Source of the DNA: Lachnospiraceae bacterium
Lineage (GTDB): Bacteria; Bacillota; Clostridia; Lachnospirales; Lachnospiraceae
NCBI GenBank assembly: GCA_900766915.1
Contig: CAAFXE010000324.1
Span: 1 to 64,000 of the forward strand
Direction of reading: 5' to 3'
Length of the DNA stretch: 64,000 nucleotides
Part shown: positions 17,806 to 26,958 of the stretch, in pieces
How positions within the stretch are numbered: position 1 is the stretch's first letter
How the letters are laid out: every line of letters starts with the position of its first letter
Program-made: the position numbers and the translations under genes
Notes under the pieces: generated by a model
Database searches by the model: none
What the model saw: only the letters and a program-made list of their open reading frames with translations
What the model was told of the DNA's origin: nothing

Positions 17806-18495
17806 ATGAGAAAAAAGATAGTAATTACAGGAGCAACAGATGGACTTGGAAAAGCACTTGCATTATTGCTTTCCAGGGAATATGATTTGGCACTTTGCGG
17901 AAGAAGTGAGCAGAAAATGAAGGAGCTTGTAGAACAGTTGGGAGATGCCTGTGTATATCACCAGTGTTTTGATATCACAGATGATGCAAAGCGTCATGAA
18001 TTTTGTGAGCAGGTAAAAAGCAAGCTGGATTCCATTGATGTGCTTGTGAATAATGCCGGTGCCAATACAAAGAAGGACAAGGTAACGGAGATCAATTTAA
18101 GTGATTTGCGTTACATGTTTGAATTAAACTGCGTCAGCTCCCTTGGAATGATTCAGGAAATCTATCCGGTCATGAGTAAACAGGGCTCTGGCCTCATCGT
18201 AAACATTTTAAGCAGCTGTTGTTTATTCAACTCCCCGATGACAGGCAGCTACAGTGCCAGCAAGGATGCCATGGAAGGCATCAGCAAGATCCTTTTAAAG
18301 GAAGTCAAGAGTGAAAACATCGGTGTGTGCAATGTTTATCCGGGTGGTGTGGATACAAACTTCCGTGCCATACCAAACCATAATTATCTGAGACCGGAAA
18401 CAGTTGCCAAAATGGTTAAAGCCTGTATCGAAAATGAAGAAGGCTGTGTCCACGACATTGTCATCCGTCCGCACATTGAGGATAATATTGTTTAA
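17806..18495 (+). CDS. Short-chain dehydrogenase/reductase (SDR)
   Basis: This 229-residue Rossmann-fold oxidoreductase has an N-terminal nucleotide site TGATDGLGKALA (TGxxxGxG), LVNNAGAN in the fourth strand, a catalytic Ser in NILSSCC, and the YxxxK pair in SYSASKDAMEG. CNVYPGGVDTNF follows the active site as in classical SDRs. ACAGGAGA precedes the ATG. No neighbouring pathway suggests the substrate. It may be a generic 3-ketoacyl-, sugar- or steroid-type reductase. It ends just before a long bidirectional hairpin. Confidence 0.92.
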   Translation: MRKKIVITGATDGLGKALALLLSREYDLALCGRSEQKMKELVEQLGDACVYHQCFDITDDAKRHEFCEQVKSKLDSIDVLVNNAGANTKKDKVTEINLSDLRYMFELNCVSSLGMIQEIYPVMSKQGSGLIVNILSSCCLFNSPMTGSYSASKDAMEGISKILLKEVKSENIGVCNVYPGGVDTNFRAIPNHNYLRPETVAKMVKACIENEEGCVHDIVIRPHIEDNIV

Positions 18496-18548
18496 GGACA
18501 GAATTTTCTGCGTAGGGAGTAGTATCTGAAAGACAACAAAGAAACATT

Positions 18549-18636
18549 AAAAAAACAACCGCCACTCTGGCAGGCACCTCCTCTACCGGACATCCGGTAA
18601 GAAAGGTACCTGTCAAAAGGTAGCGGTTGTTTTTTA
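18549..18636. terminator. Bidirectional terminator-like nested palindrome
   Basis: The outer arms AAAAAACAACCGC and GCGGTTGTTTTTT pair perfectly and carry A and T runs at both ends. Inside are the pairs CAGGCACCT/AGGTACCTG and ACCGGA/TCCGGT. It lies between two convergent genes and ends at the DUF1540 stop codon, so it probably stops transcription from both sides. Confidence 0.8.
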
Positions 18637-18951
18637 TTATCTCTGCTTAAATGTGGAGCATTCTGTCTGTCCGGCATTCGTTGCCTTGGCACCTGTAATA
18701 TCTACCACCTCTGCGCTGCAAAGATGATGATGATTGTAGGTACAGTTTTCTACATCACATTTGATGCCGGTGGCACGTTCCGGCTCCCCATGAAGGACGT
18801 TTGCCACAGCGCCGCTTTCTTTGGCGAAGGAGCTGCAGCATGTCATGTCAGAATTTAAAGCACCTTTTCCGGAAACTTCGATTTCCTTTAAACAGCAAAG
18901 CTTACTCTCGTTGTGAACACAGGTTTTTACGGTACATCCAAGATTGTTCAT
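18637..18951 (-). CDS. DUF1540 cysteine-rich protein, two repeats
   Basis: The product has 104 residues and two cysteine motifs. The first is CTVKTCVHNESKLCCLKEIEV...CCSSF and the second is KCDVENCTYNHHHLCSAEVVDI...TECSTF. Each has the CxxxxCxxN...C...C pattern of DUF1540, suggesting a metal-binding fold. GAGGTAATTTTC precedes the ATG. The family is common in Firmicutes and has no firmly known role that I can name. It shares a bidirectional terminator with the SDR gene. Confidence 0.9.
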   Translation of the reverse strand: MNNLGCTVKTCVHNESKLCCLKEIEVSGKGALNSDMTCCSSFAKESGAVANVLHGEPERATGIKCDVENCTYNHHHLCSAEVVDITGAKATNAGQTECSTFKQR

Positions 18952-19006
18952 GAAAATTACCTCCAGATATTAAATTGTAATCGCAGGTAACTATTCAGTA
19001 GCCACA

Positions 19007-19031
19007 GTTCCGGAAGATACTGAACAGATAC
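19007..19031 (+). repeat. Copy of the 26-bp dispersed palindrome
   Basis: It reads GTTCCGGAAGATACTGAACA and ends GATAC, with GGTAACTATTCAGTAGCCAC just upstream as a second half-unit. It lies between the DUF1540 gene and the HTH gene. Confidence 0.5.
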
Positions 19032-19089
19032 AATCGCAGTTACAATGATAGTTTGTCCCGGAAAAGCAGAAATATGAAAATATTTAATT

Positions 19090-20817
19090 TTAAGCTTCCA
19101 TATACGGAACCGTAAAGTTTTCAAATGCCTCCAGCATTTTGGGATGCCGGATGACAAAATGAATCACCGGAGCCTTTGCTTTGGAAACCATAACCCATTT
19201 CCCCTCATGAATCTGAATTTGAATATTCCGAAATACCTGAGTCCCTGCAATCTTTAAACGATAATTGGGGTGAGTTTTTTCAAAATCTTTTGTAGCCTGA
19301 AAATGTTTTGCATATTCTTCATAGCTGTAGAAAAGCTCTTTATCATAAAATGCACCGGAAAGTGACAGTGTCACCGGATAGGCCGCAAATTCCTCCGGTG
19401 AAAGAAAAGGGATCTCCTCCAGCACTTCGTTATTTCCTAAAATGGTTTCAGTAAACTCTCGCTGTTTCTTCAAAAATTCCATCACTCGTTCTTTATCAGC
19501 CCCCGAAACACAGTGCCTGTTCAATATCTCTGTCAGCAGATCTTCAGGTAAGGTATAAATGGGCAGAGAGGACAGGAGATTATGTCTGGTTCCCTCTGTC
19601 TGTGCATCTGTACTTAAAAATGTCTGATAGCTGTTTTGATTCTCCTCACGGAAAATTTCCATCAGCGGCTGTGCTTTGGAAAGAAGGCGTTTTGCTTTTT
19701 TCTGATAATAAGCAATCTCCTCCTTATTTTTGGTCAGATAGTATTTTCCTTCATTGTGGTAACCCTGGATGCATTCTCCCGTCAGTGCAGCCTGTCCGGA
19801 GACATAGTTAAAATGACAGTAGACGTTGTTGTGTTTTCCTTTCAGATAATAGGGAGATACCTGCCCTGTCATATAAATGGGAATCCAGCTTTCCAGTCCA
19901 AGCATCATTTCCTGGAAAGGACGGTCAATGTTGTGAATGATATTGAGATGCAGTCCTTTTTTGAGGGACATAGCAATGGCAAACATCCACTTTTTACCAA
20001 ATTCCAGATCCTTTCCCATGTCCTCCATGGGCATATCACTGCACATGAATATGGGCTCCATGGATTTAGAAAGGACGGTAGCCTTAAAAAAATCCAGTTC
20101 TCCCTGCTTCATGGCCTCCACACCATAATAGGTTTTGGAGGTGGGAAGCTGAAACGGCATAGAAGGAACCTTCAGCTCATCGAAATGAATGGCATGGATA
20201 TATTCGTCCAGATCAAAGCTATCCAGATGCTTTAAAAAGCTTTCCATGGAATCATTTACCGGGGCAGTACCGCTGCCAAGCCAGTTTCGTAAGGAAGAGA
20301 TGAGACTGCTTTCCGAAGAAAGCTCTTCCATGGGGCAACCGGTAAGTTTTGCCAGGACGGCCCGTTCGTTTTCGCCGGATTTTCGGCGTGCCACATAGCG
20401 GCAGAGCCCTTCGATGAAACCATTCGGATCTGAAGGACGGCGTTGCCCGAGACGGATGCGGGAAAGATAAGAAGGGTCAAAATTCAGAAATCTGGAAAGA
20501 TCGGAGTTGCTGATCTCCAGTGCCCCCAAAAGGGCATTCAGGTTGTCCGTAAATCTCTCGTAATCAAAATCCGTATCTGAGAGAAATTCCCCAAAGTCGG
20601 CATATACGGTTTCTGCATTGATCTCATCGAGCCGTCTATCCGCTGACAGAGAAACAATGCCGTCAAGAAGCTTTTTCATCTGCTCCTGATTAGGCATACG
20701 CTCCCCTGTACGGTACCGGCTTAGCGTAGCGGCAGAAATCCCTGCTGCATTTGCCAGTTCCTTTGCCGTACAGTCGATTTTTTCTATGTATTGATTTAGA
20801 ATTTCATGAAAATTCAT
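19090..20817 (-). CDS. Double helix-turn-helix protein of unknown function
   Basis: The product has 575 residues. An XRE-type HTH lies at about residues 15-45 (CTAKELANAAGISAATLSRYRTGERMPN). A second lies at about residues 95-130 (ALEISNSDLSRFLNFDPSYLSRIRLGQRRPSD). The remaining 420 residues have no motif I recognise and no clear membrane span. They contain charged and aromatic stretches (MFAIAMSLKKGLHLNIIHNIDRPFQEMMLGLESWIPIYMTGQ) suggestive of a ligand- or protein-sensing domain. AAAGGAG precedes the ATG. It is probably a soluble transcription regulator. It is transcribed away from the large surface protein gene next door and could control it, but that is inferred only from position. Confidence 0.65.
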   Translation of the reverse strand: MNFHEILNQYIEKIDCTAKELANAAGISAATLSRYRTGERMPNQEQMKKLLDGIVSLSADRRLDEINAETVYADFGEFLSDTDFDYERFTDNLNALLGALEISNSDLSRFLNFDPSYLSRIRLGQRRPSDPNGFIEGLCRYVARRKSGENERAVLAKLTGCPMEELSSESSLISSLRNWLGSGTAPVNDSMESFLKHLDSFDLDEYIHAIHFDELKVPSMPFQLPTSKTYYGVEAMKQGELDFFKATVLSKSMEPIFMCSDMPMEDMGKDLEFGKKWMFAIAMSLKKGLHLNIIHNIDRPFQEMMLGLESWIPIYMTGQVSPYYLKGKHNNVYCHFNYVSGQAALTGECIQGYHNEGKYYLTKNKEEIAYYQKKAKRLLSKAQPLMEIFREENQNSYQTFLSTDAQTEGTRHNLLSSLPIYTLPEDLLTEILNRHCVSGADKERVMEFLKKQREFTETILGNNEVLEEIPFLSPEEFAAYPVTLSLSGAFYDKELFYSYEEYAKHFQATKDFEKTHPNYRLKIAGTQVFRNIQIQIHEGKWVMVSKAKAPVIHFVIRHPKMLEAFENFTVPYMEA

Positions 20818-20955
20818 CTTAAGTTTCTCCTTTGTTTTATGTAATCCAAAAGGTTGTTGTATTGATTATAGGATAGCGCAGAATGCTTCTGATTGCAATT
20901 TCCGATTTGTCACGGACAAACCGGGAAAACAGGGTTTTCACACCCGGACTATTGA

Positions 20956-20961
20956 TATAAT
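20956..20961 (+). promoter_or_regulatory. Candidate -10 element of the surface-protein gene
   Basis: A perfect TATAAT lies about 90 bp upstream of the ATG. TTTTCA lies 15 bp upstream of it, which is short for a -35, so only the -10 is claimed. Confidence 0.4.
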
Positions 20962-21049
20962 GAATGGGTAAAAATGTGCAGGTATGGAGCTATGTAGATT
21001 GACCGAAATCGGGAAATAATAGAGATAAACAAAGGAGGAAAAAGAAAAA

Positions 21050-21811
21050 ATGAGAAAGAAAAGAATTTTGGCAGGAATTATGAGCTTGCTGCTGATTTTC
21101 ACGTCCGTATTTACAGGGAATGTAGAGGTACGGGCGAGTGCAAGTGCGGGAAATATGGAAATTACGATTTCCGGTAACGGATATCTGGATTACACATTCT
21201 ATTCAGATGAAGAAGCAAAAACTCCATGTACAGTTGACGGAGCAACGGGAATTGTAGCTTATAACGTAAATGGAGGAAAGCAATCTTTTACAATCCCGAA
21301 CGATGCTAAAAAAGTGAATCTGAAAGCACGTGGTGCAGAAGGATATATACTCGGCAGTTTTACGACTGGTGATACTGGCAATTATGGTCTTACGCAGAGT
21401 GGTTTGTTTAGTGAGGAAGGACATACAATTAGTGTAAGTGTAGGAAATGCGTACGATATTGAGGTTACATTTACACAAAGTAGTGGTGGCGAAGTCGGTA
21501 GCACTCAAAATAAAATTGAGCTTGTAGTTAATCCTAATTTGCAAGGTAGTATTGGAAATTGTAATTTAGAGTATGACCAATATGATTCTTCAAACAATAA
21601 ATTAAGTGGTTCTGGAAGTATTGGATTTAGCGCAACAGACAGCGGAAGAAAGACGCAAAATATTGATGTGGAATCAGGTGCATCTTATCTGCAATTTAAA
21701 TTGATAACAGCTGGTGCGACTGCAAATAGTATTGAGTATGCGTTAAATGGAGTAACGCTGAGCAATATGAATGATACTGATAAGGCAGCACTTTTGGGGG
21801 GGGACATTTAG
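21050..21811 (+). CDS. Large surface protein, N-terminal fragment ending at a G8 frameshift
   Basis: The fragment has 253 residues. A classical secretion signal (MRKKRILAGIMSLLLIFTSVFTG...ASASA, cleavage probably near residues 31-33) is followed by a beta-rich extracellular segment. AAAGGAGG lies ahead of the ATG. The frame closes at TAG just after eight consecutive G. Removing one G would make AALLGGDI-stop read through as AALLGGTFRVDIANTTK and join the next ORF, giving about 1942 residues in all. As written, only a short secreted fragment would be made. The break could be a phase-variation off state, a genuine pseudogene or a homopolymer sequencing error. Confidence 0.8.
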   Translation: MRKKRILAGIMSLLLIFTSVFTGNVEVRASASAGNMEITISGNGYLDYTFYSDEEAKTPCTVDGATGIVAYNVNGGKQSFTIPNDAKKVNLKARGAEGYILGSFTTGDTGNYGLTQSGLFSEEGHTISVSVGNAYDIEVTFTQSSGGEVGSTQNKIELVVNPNLQGSIGNCNLEYDQYDSSNNKLSGSGSIGFSATDSGRKTQNIDVESGASYLQFKLITAGATANSIEYALNGVTLSNMNDTDKAALLGGDI

Positions 21812-24800
21812 AGTAGATATTGCGAATACAACAAAGATTGAATTTTGCCCCGCACTTTCTGCGCCTGGTGGGTCTGAGAATCCTCCGGCTGTTGAAGCAG
21901 GAAATGTTATAATCTCTGTAAAAAATGTACAAGGTACCAGTGCGGCATATTACAAAGTTGGCGATAGCGGTGAATTTATAAAAATCAGTGAAAATCCCCT
22001 AACTTTGAGTTCATCAAGTGACTTGAAGGATGTAACTTCGAATACTAAAATTTATTTTAAGGCGGATATCGACAGTTCTCAAGTTTTGGATAAAAATAAC
22101 CAGAACTGGTACCGTGTGGGTGATGCAGAAACACGGTTTGTTTTAACAGACCTTGAAAATGGTTTAGCATATATTGAATATGATCCGAACAATACCTACA
22201 ACGTGCAGATTGCGTTTGACGGCGGTAATGGTGGCGGCGAACAACAAGATGTCAGCTTCTCCTGTAGCAGCATGAACGGAAACGAGAACGAGCGTGTAAA
22301 TGCTGTTGAAGTTCAAATGCAAGGCTCAAGCGATTGGGTGGCGTATTCTTCAGGCGTATTGAATTCTCTTACTGAAAGAGGCACCTTCAAAGTTCGAATT
22401 ACTATGAAAGAAGGCTTTACGATAGACAGAGTCTCTTTAGATTATGAATCCTTTGATCATACTACTCGAGCAGGATACTTTAAGGAGAGTGACCAACCGA
22501 ATTATGACGCAATAATTGCCGAACTTTTGTCTCCTGAGGGATATGCAATAACCTTCCAACCGGAAGAAGCCAGCAAGAATGCAGATGGTAAGAGCACGTT
22601 GGACGATGTTTCCACCTGTCTATGTCTGCAATATCAGACGGCGATTGCTTATAATGGGTCCGTTGGAATCAATTGGTTTTTCCAGACAAAAGATGGGGAT
22701 AATGGTTATGGAGTATGGACAAGAGATAGTAACGGAGACGATGTCTTTGTAGATGGAGTTGGTGATTCCGAAGTCATATTTTCTTTCAATGACAATAACT
22801 ATGGAGAGAATGGAAATCCTTTTGATCTCGGTTTTGGAAAGAGGAATGATGGGGAATCTCCGATTCAGGTATCCTATGATTCGGCATATAAAAACGTAAC
22901 TGGAAAAGTTACGGTTACTCCGGACACCTACGACTATTTTTCGGCAGGTGGATACAAATCAGGAGATGTTAATAATACAATACATATTGATGATTTCGAT
23001 GGCCTGATTGATGAAGTATATATTGATCGTGATGGTGATAATTATTTTGAGGCGAGTGAGAAACTGACAGCAAAGACTGGAAATGATCCGCATATTGGAA
23101 AATATTCTTATTATGAGGAAACACTGGCTACAGCCGCTTCCTACAACATTCTTGTAAGAAAGCATCTGTCCACAAGAGTTTCCTTGAAGTGGAGCTATAC
23201 AGAGACAGGAACCGATTTCTACGTTGACCATGGAAAAATCTTTATTGAGAAAGTTGTCAGGGGTGATGAAACCTTATATCAGGCCCAGGTGGATTCAAAT
23301 GGTGATTTAGTGCTGGATGAACAAGGTGTTCCAAGCACAACCACCAATTCATTGGGACGTGATTATGGTGTTTCTCCCAGCGCAGGTGAGGTATTTTTGG
23401 AATGCGGCGATGAGGTTACCATTCGCTTGATTCCTACTTATGGATATCAGATTGAATCGGCTACCCTTAACGGTGTTGTGCAGTTGACTCCGAATGCGAC
23501 AGTAAGTTCCTTCACCTTTACGGTAGGCGGAAATCTCCACATGGCAGGAACCTTTGTGGAGTCTACGGATGTAACCGATACAACTGGTGCGACGAAGATA
23601 AAGGATGCCGGCATTACAGATGGACAGAATGCTACCGACTCCGGAAACTTAAAACTCACGGTAGAGGACCATTCCGGAAACTATGCAAAGGAAAGAGAAG
23701 CACTCAATTTGGCAAAGGGCGAAAATGCAAATGCAACGACAATTGCAACCCTGGATATGACGCTTGACAGCATGGTCAGCAAGGGAAATGGTCAGTATTG
23801 GACAGATAATATAACGTCATTTGGCGATGATATTACAGTGAATCTGGAATTAAATGACACAACTTACGTGTCGGGAGATACCTATGTTGTAGTTCGTGAA
23901 CATGACGGCGAACTTCAGAAGCTGACAACCAACTATAATAATGGTATGTTGGAAGTTCCTACAAATAGGTTTTCTACCTATTCCATCGTAAAGATTCCTG
24001 TGGCTGAGGAAAACAGACCCAATATGTATCTGGGATATGACCCAAGAGGTGAGGGGGCTGAGGCAGGATCTGTTACAGTGAAATGCAATGGTTCAGAACT
24101 GACCGGAACAAATGGATATTACAAATATAGTGATCCGGCACAGGCAATCACATTTGAATTGACGAGACCGAAAGATCGAACTGATACAACTCCAGTTGTG
24201 GAAGTGGTATTCCCACGAGAGAATGCGGATCCAGTAGTAATATATCCAACGTTGACAGGCGATAAATTTACCGTTACACCAGGCACGGATTCCGGACTTA
24301 CTGGCAGTCCGTTCATGGAAGTGTATGTTCATTGGTCTGCATATGACAAGGTAGGACCGGACGAAGACCAATTCATGGTTATTTTGCGGAAGTATTCCGA
24401 TGAGGATTCCTTTGTGTTCCAAAACAATCCAACGATTATAAATAATGACTCCTTGGATGGTGAGACAAAGTACATTTTTGCAAATGGAACAAATGTGTCG
24501 GTTGAAATTCAACCGGGAGAAAACAGAGAACTGGTAGAGGTATATGTCGATATAAGTGGACAGCTCACACATTATTCCGCAGAACCGCAGGAAGGTGATA
24601 GAAATATTGCCGAACTGAAGACAAGTGATGGAAAATTTGTCGTTCCAAATCTTGCTCCTTGGACCATGGTGGAGGCAATTTGTATCGATCTTCCGGTACT
24701 GTCTAATATTCGGTTGACAGATACAAGTCAGACGCTTTACGACACGATGAAGCGCAGTGAAGTGGGCATTTCGGCCACCTGTAAGCTTGGTGGTGTGGAA

Positions 24801-26879
24801 CTTCAAGGAACTGTGGAATTAGACGGAGGAAATGAGCTTCTTACGGTTGGAGAGAATGAGTACAAAGTGGTATTTACATCGGATCTAAATGAACTGGGCG
24901 AGCGATTGACCGCAGAAGGCACAATTACTCTGAAGGTTCTACACAAGGTTGATATTTCCGGCCTTGGTTGGACCGGCACTACTTTTACGTATAACGGAAC
25001 TGCTCAGGGACCGACATTTAGTAGCAACTTGCCGGAAATCCGAGTTAGTTCAACAAGGGATAATTCCAAAGTCGATGCGGGAAGTTATACTGCTGTAGCA
25101 AGCATTACATTAGCAGAAGGTCTTTCCAGAGAATATTACAAGCTGGTTAATCTTTCCGGAACCACTGGAATTACTATTATAGAGGGCGGTGCCATCGCAA
25201 CCGTAACCAAGCAGTTTACCATTGAAAAGGCAACCTTAACGCCTACATTAAGTGGAACAACTACTAAGGTATACGACGATACAACAGCCGTGACAGCAAC
25301 AAATACTTTGACACTTGCTGTTGACGGATTAAAGAACAGTGAAACAGTAACTGTGACAGCAACCAGTTACGCATACGACAATGTCAACGTCGGAACCGGA
25401 AAAACTATCACAGCAAGTGGAATTTCCATTTCTGGAGACGCTGCGAAAAACTATGTGTTAAGCGGAACAACCGCAACAGTAGCGAGTGGTGAAATTACGA
25501 AGGCTACACCAACCATTATGTTGTCAAACCTGAGTGAGACAACTCAGGCACCTGCCGGAGTGAAGGCGACTTTAAGCCCGTCAGATGCAACAGCAATAGT
25601 CAAAATTGAGTATGAGGTGTTAGAGAAAGCGGCAGTTGCAGCAAAACCGGAAGTACCGTGTAACGTGACACATGATGATACTTGTGCTTCCAAGGATGAC
25701 GGAAAAACAATCGCAGATTGTAATTGCAGTGTAAGTCATAAGACTCATACTGTCGAGTGTGGATATCAGGCTGCTACAGTAGCACAAGCAGCAACCTACA
25801 AATGGGTTGAAACAAGACCTGCAGCACCTGGCACCTATAAAGTTCGTGCATATCTGCCGAATGCAACTGCAAACCTTGAAGCAGTTGGAGAAGGAAACGC
25901 AGTCACAGGTATCTACATTTTAACCAAGTACACAGCATCTTCTGGTGGAGGTTCAAACAGTAATGCAGGAACTGGTTCAGGTAGCAGTTCAGGCAATACT
26001 TCTTTGGACACAACGAACACAAATGCACCGGTATTGGTTGAAACAATCACTGCAACGACACCTAAGACAGAGACTAAGACTCAAACCAAGCCTGCAACAA
26101 GGAACGAACAGACCACCACAGAGACAACAACAGAGACAGAAAAACCAATCGGCGTATCCAGCACGGATGGTTCAGAAGGTTGGACAGACATCAAGACAGA
26201 AATCGCTGATAAACTGAAAGAAGCAACAGAAACTGTAGAGGTAGTTGTCGAAATGAATGGCGAGGACACTGTTCCGGCAGAGATCTTTGAGAGCATTAAG
26301 GGACAGGATGTAACGGTTTCCTTTGATATGGGCAATGGAATTGTTTGGGCAGTCAATGGTATGGATATTACCGGAGACAATTTAGAAAGTATTAATCTCA
26401 GTGCAACTACAGGAAGTGGCGTTACAGTGATTCCGACAGAGCTGATTTCCAGCCTTGGGGAAGACCGTTTCACAATAGAATTAACACTGGAACATGAAGG
26501 TGAGTTCGGATTTACTGCAGTGATGACAGTCAATGTAGATCAGAAGAATGCAGGCAAATTTGCAAACCTGTTCTACTTCAACCCGACAGATGAGGCAATG
26601 GAATTTATCTGTTCAGCACCTGTTAATGAAGACGGAACAGCGGAGCTTGCCTTTGTACATGCATCCGATTATGTCATCGTCGTAGATGAAGTTTCTATGA
26701 GCGAGGAACACAATATTTCTCTTGCAAATGTGAGGGAAACTGCTTCCGAGGAAACACCGGAGGAAGTTGTGATTGCAGAAAACGATTCATGGAATCCGAT
26801 TTGGATTATCGTAATCGGTGCTGCCATCATCGTAATCGGTGGAATTGTAGTATTTATAACAAAAAAGAAACATGATTAA
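21771..26879 (+). CDS. Large surface protein, main part with YDG-type repeat and C-terminal membrane anchor
   Basis: The open frame has 1702 codons, overlaps the upstream fragment and lacks its own signal peptide or ribosome site, so it is most likely the continuation of that gene. It is Asx/Gly/Thr-rich and acidic. Near residue 1160, TKVYDDTTAVTATNTLTLAVDGLKNSETVTVTA through YVLSGTTATVASGEITKA matches YDG-type bacterial surface repeats. A Cys/His-rich insert (CNVTHDDTCASKDDGKTIADCNC) follows, then a Ser/Gly and Thr/Glu-rich linker near residues 1385-1460. The C-terminus has a hydrophobic span (IWIIVIGAAIIVIGGIVVFI) and KKKHD, a membrane anchor without an LPXTG sortase motif. The probable role is an adhesin or envelope protein; the ligand is unknown. 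Confidence 0.8.
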   Translation: MILIRQHFWGGTFRVDIANTTKIEFCPALSAPGGSENPPAVEAGNVIISVKNVQGTSAAYYKVGDSGEFIKISENPLTLSSSSDLKDVTSNTKIYFKADIDSSQVLDKNNQNWYRVGDAETRFVLTDLENGLAYIEYDPNNTYNVQIAFDGGNGGGEQQDVSFSCSSMNGNENERVNAVEVQMQGSSDWVAYSSGVLNSLTERGTFKVRITMKEGFTIDRVSLDYESFDHTTRAGYFKESDQPNYDAIIAELLSPEGYAITFQPEEASKNADGKSTLDDVSTCLCLQYQTAIAYNGSVGINWFFQTKDGDNGYGVWTRDSNGDDVFVDGVGDSEVIFSFNDNNYGENGNPFDLGFGKRNDGESPIQVSYDSAYKNVTGKVTVTPDTYDYFSAGGYKSGDVNNTIHIDDFDGLIDEVYIDRDGDNYFEASEKLTAKTGNDPHIGKYSYYEETLATAASYNILVRKHLSTRVSLKWSYTETGTDFYVDHGKIFIEKVVRGDETLYQAQVDSNGDLVLDEQGVPSTTTNSLGRDYGVSPSAGEVFLECGDEVTIRLIPTYGYQIESATLNGVVQLTPNATVSSFTFTVGGNLHMAGTFVESTDVTDTTGATKIKDAGITDGQNATDSGNLKLTVEDHSGNYAKEREALNLAKGENANATTIATLDMTLDSMVSKGNGQYWTDNITSFGDDITVNLELNDTTYVSGDTYVVVREHDGELQKLTTNYNNGMLEVPTNRFSTYSIVKIPVAEENRPNMYLGYDPRGEGAEAGSVTVKCNGSELTGTNGYYKYSDPAQAITFELTRPKDRTDTTPVVEVVFPRENADPVVIYPTLTGDKFTVTPGTDSGLTGSPFMEVYVHWSAYDKVGPDEDQFMVILRKYSDEDSFVFQNNPTIINNDSLDGETKYIFANGTNVSVEIQPGENRELVEVYVDISGQLTHYSAEPQEGDRNIAELKTSDGKFVVPNLAPWTMVEAICIDLPVLSNIRLTDTSQTLYDTMKRSEVGISATCKLGGVELQGTVELDGGNELLTVGENEYKVVFTSDLNELGERLTAEGTITLKVLHKVDISGLGWTGTTFTYNGTAQGPTFSSNLPEIRVSSTRDNSKVDAGSYTAVASITLAEGLSREYYKLVNLSGTTGITIIEGGAIATVTKQFTIEKATLTPTLSGTTTKVYDDTTAVTATNTLTLAVDGLKNSETVTVTATSYAYDNVNVGTGKTITASGISISGDAAKNYVLSGTTATVASGEITKATPTIMLSNLSETTQAPAGVKATLSPSDATAIVKIEYEVLEKAAVAAKPEVPCNVTHDDTCASKDDGKTIADCNCSVSHKTHTVECGYQAATVAQAATYKWVETRPAAPGTYKVRAYLPNATANLEAVGEGNAVTGIYILTKYTASSGGGSNSNAGTGSGSSSGNTSLDTTNTNAPVLVETITATTPKTETKTQTKPATRNEQTTTETTTETEKPIGVSSTDGSEGWTDIKTEIADKLKEATETVEVVVEMNGEDTVPAEIFESIKGQDVTVSFDMGNGIVWAVNGMDITGDNLESINLSATTGSGVTVIPTELISSLGEDRFTIELTLEHEGEFGFTAVMTVNVDQKNAGKFANLFYFNPTDEAMEFICSAPVNEDGTAELAFVHASDYVIVVDEVSMSEEHNISLANVRETASEETPEEVVIAENDSWNPIWIIVIGAAIIVIGGIVVFITKKKHD
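21796..21803 (+). repeat. Homopolymer G8 tract at the reading-frame break
   Basis: Eight G follow four T inside the coding region. One fewer G restores a single frame. Poly-G tracts of this length are prone to slipped-strand mispairing. Confidence 0.95.
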
Positions 26880-26885
26880 GTAGCA

Positions 26886-26923
26886 TTTAGGGGACTGTTA
26901 GAAAATAAACAGTCCCCTAAATT
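26886..26923 (+). terminator. Terminator hairpin after the surface protein gene
   Basis: TTTAGGGGACTGTT pairs with AACAGTCCCCTAAA around a short loop. The T tract is weak (TTAT). The 12-bp GGGGACTGTTAG recurs inverted at 28003-28014. Confidence 0.7.
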
Positions 26924-26958
26924 ATAGGCACTACCAAAATTTCAATTATGGTATCTTA

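Noticed and set aside
24093..24806. 237-codon minus-strand ORF
   Set aside because: It is antisense to the large surface protein, with low-complexity Cys/Ile/Tyr-rich composition and no ribosome site; a shadow frame.
26790..26879. LPXTG sortase signal at the end of the surface protein
   Set aside because: A hydrophobic span and basic tail are present, but there is no LPxTG-like motif before them.
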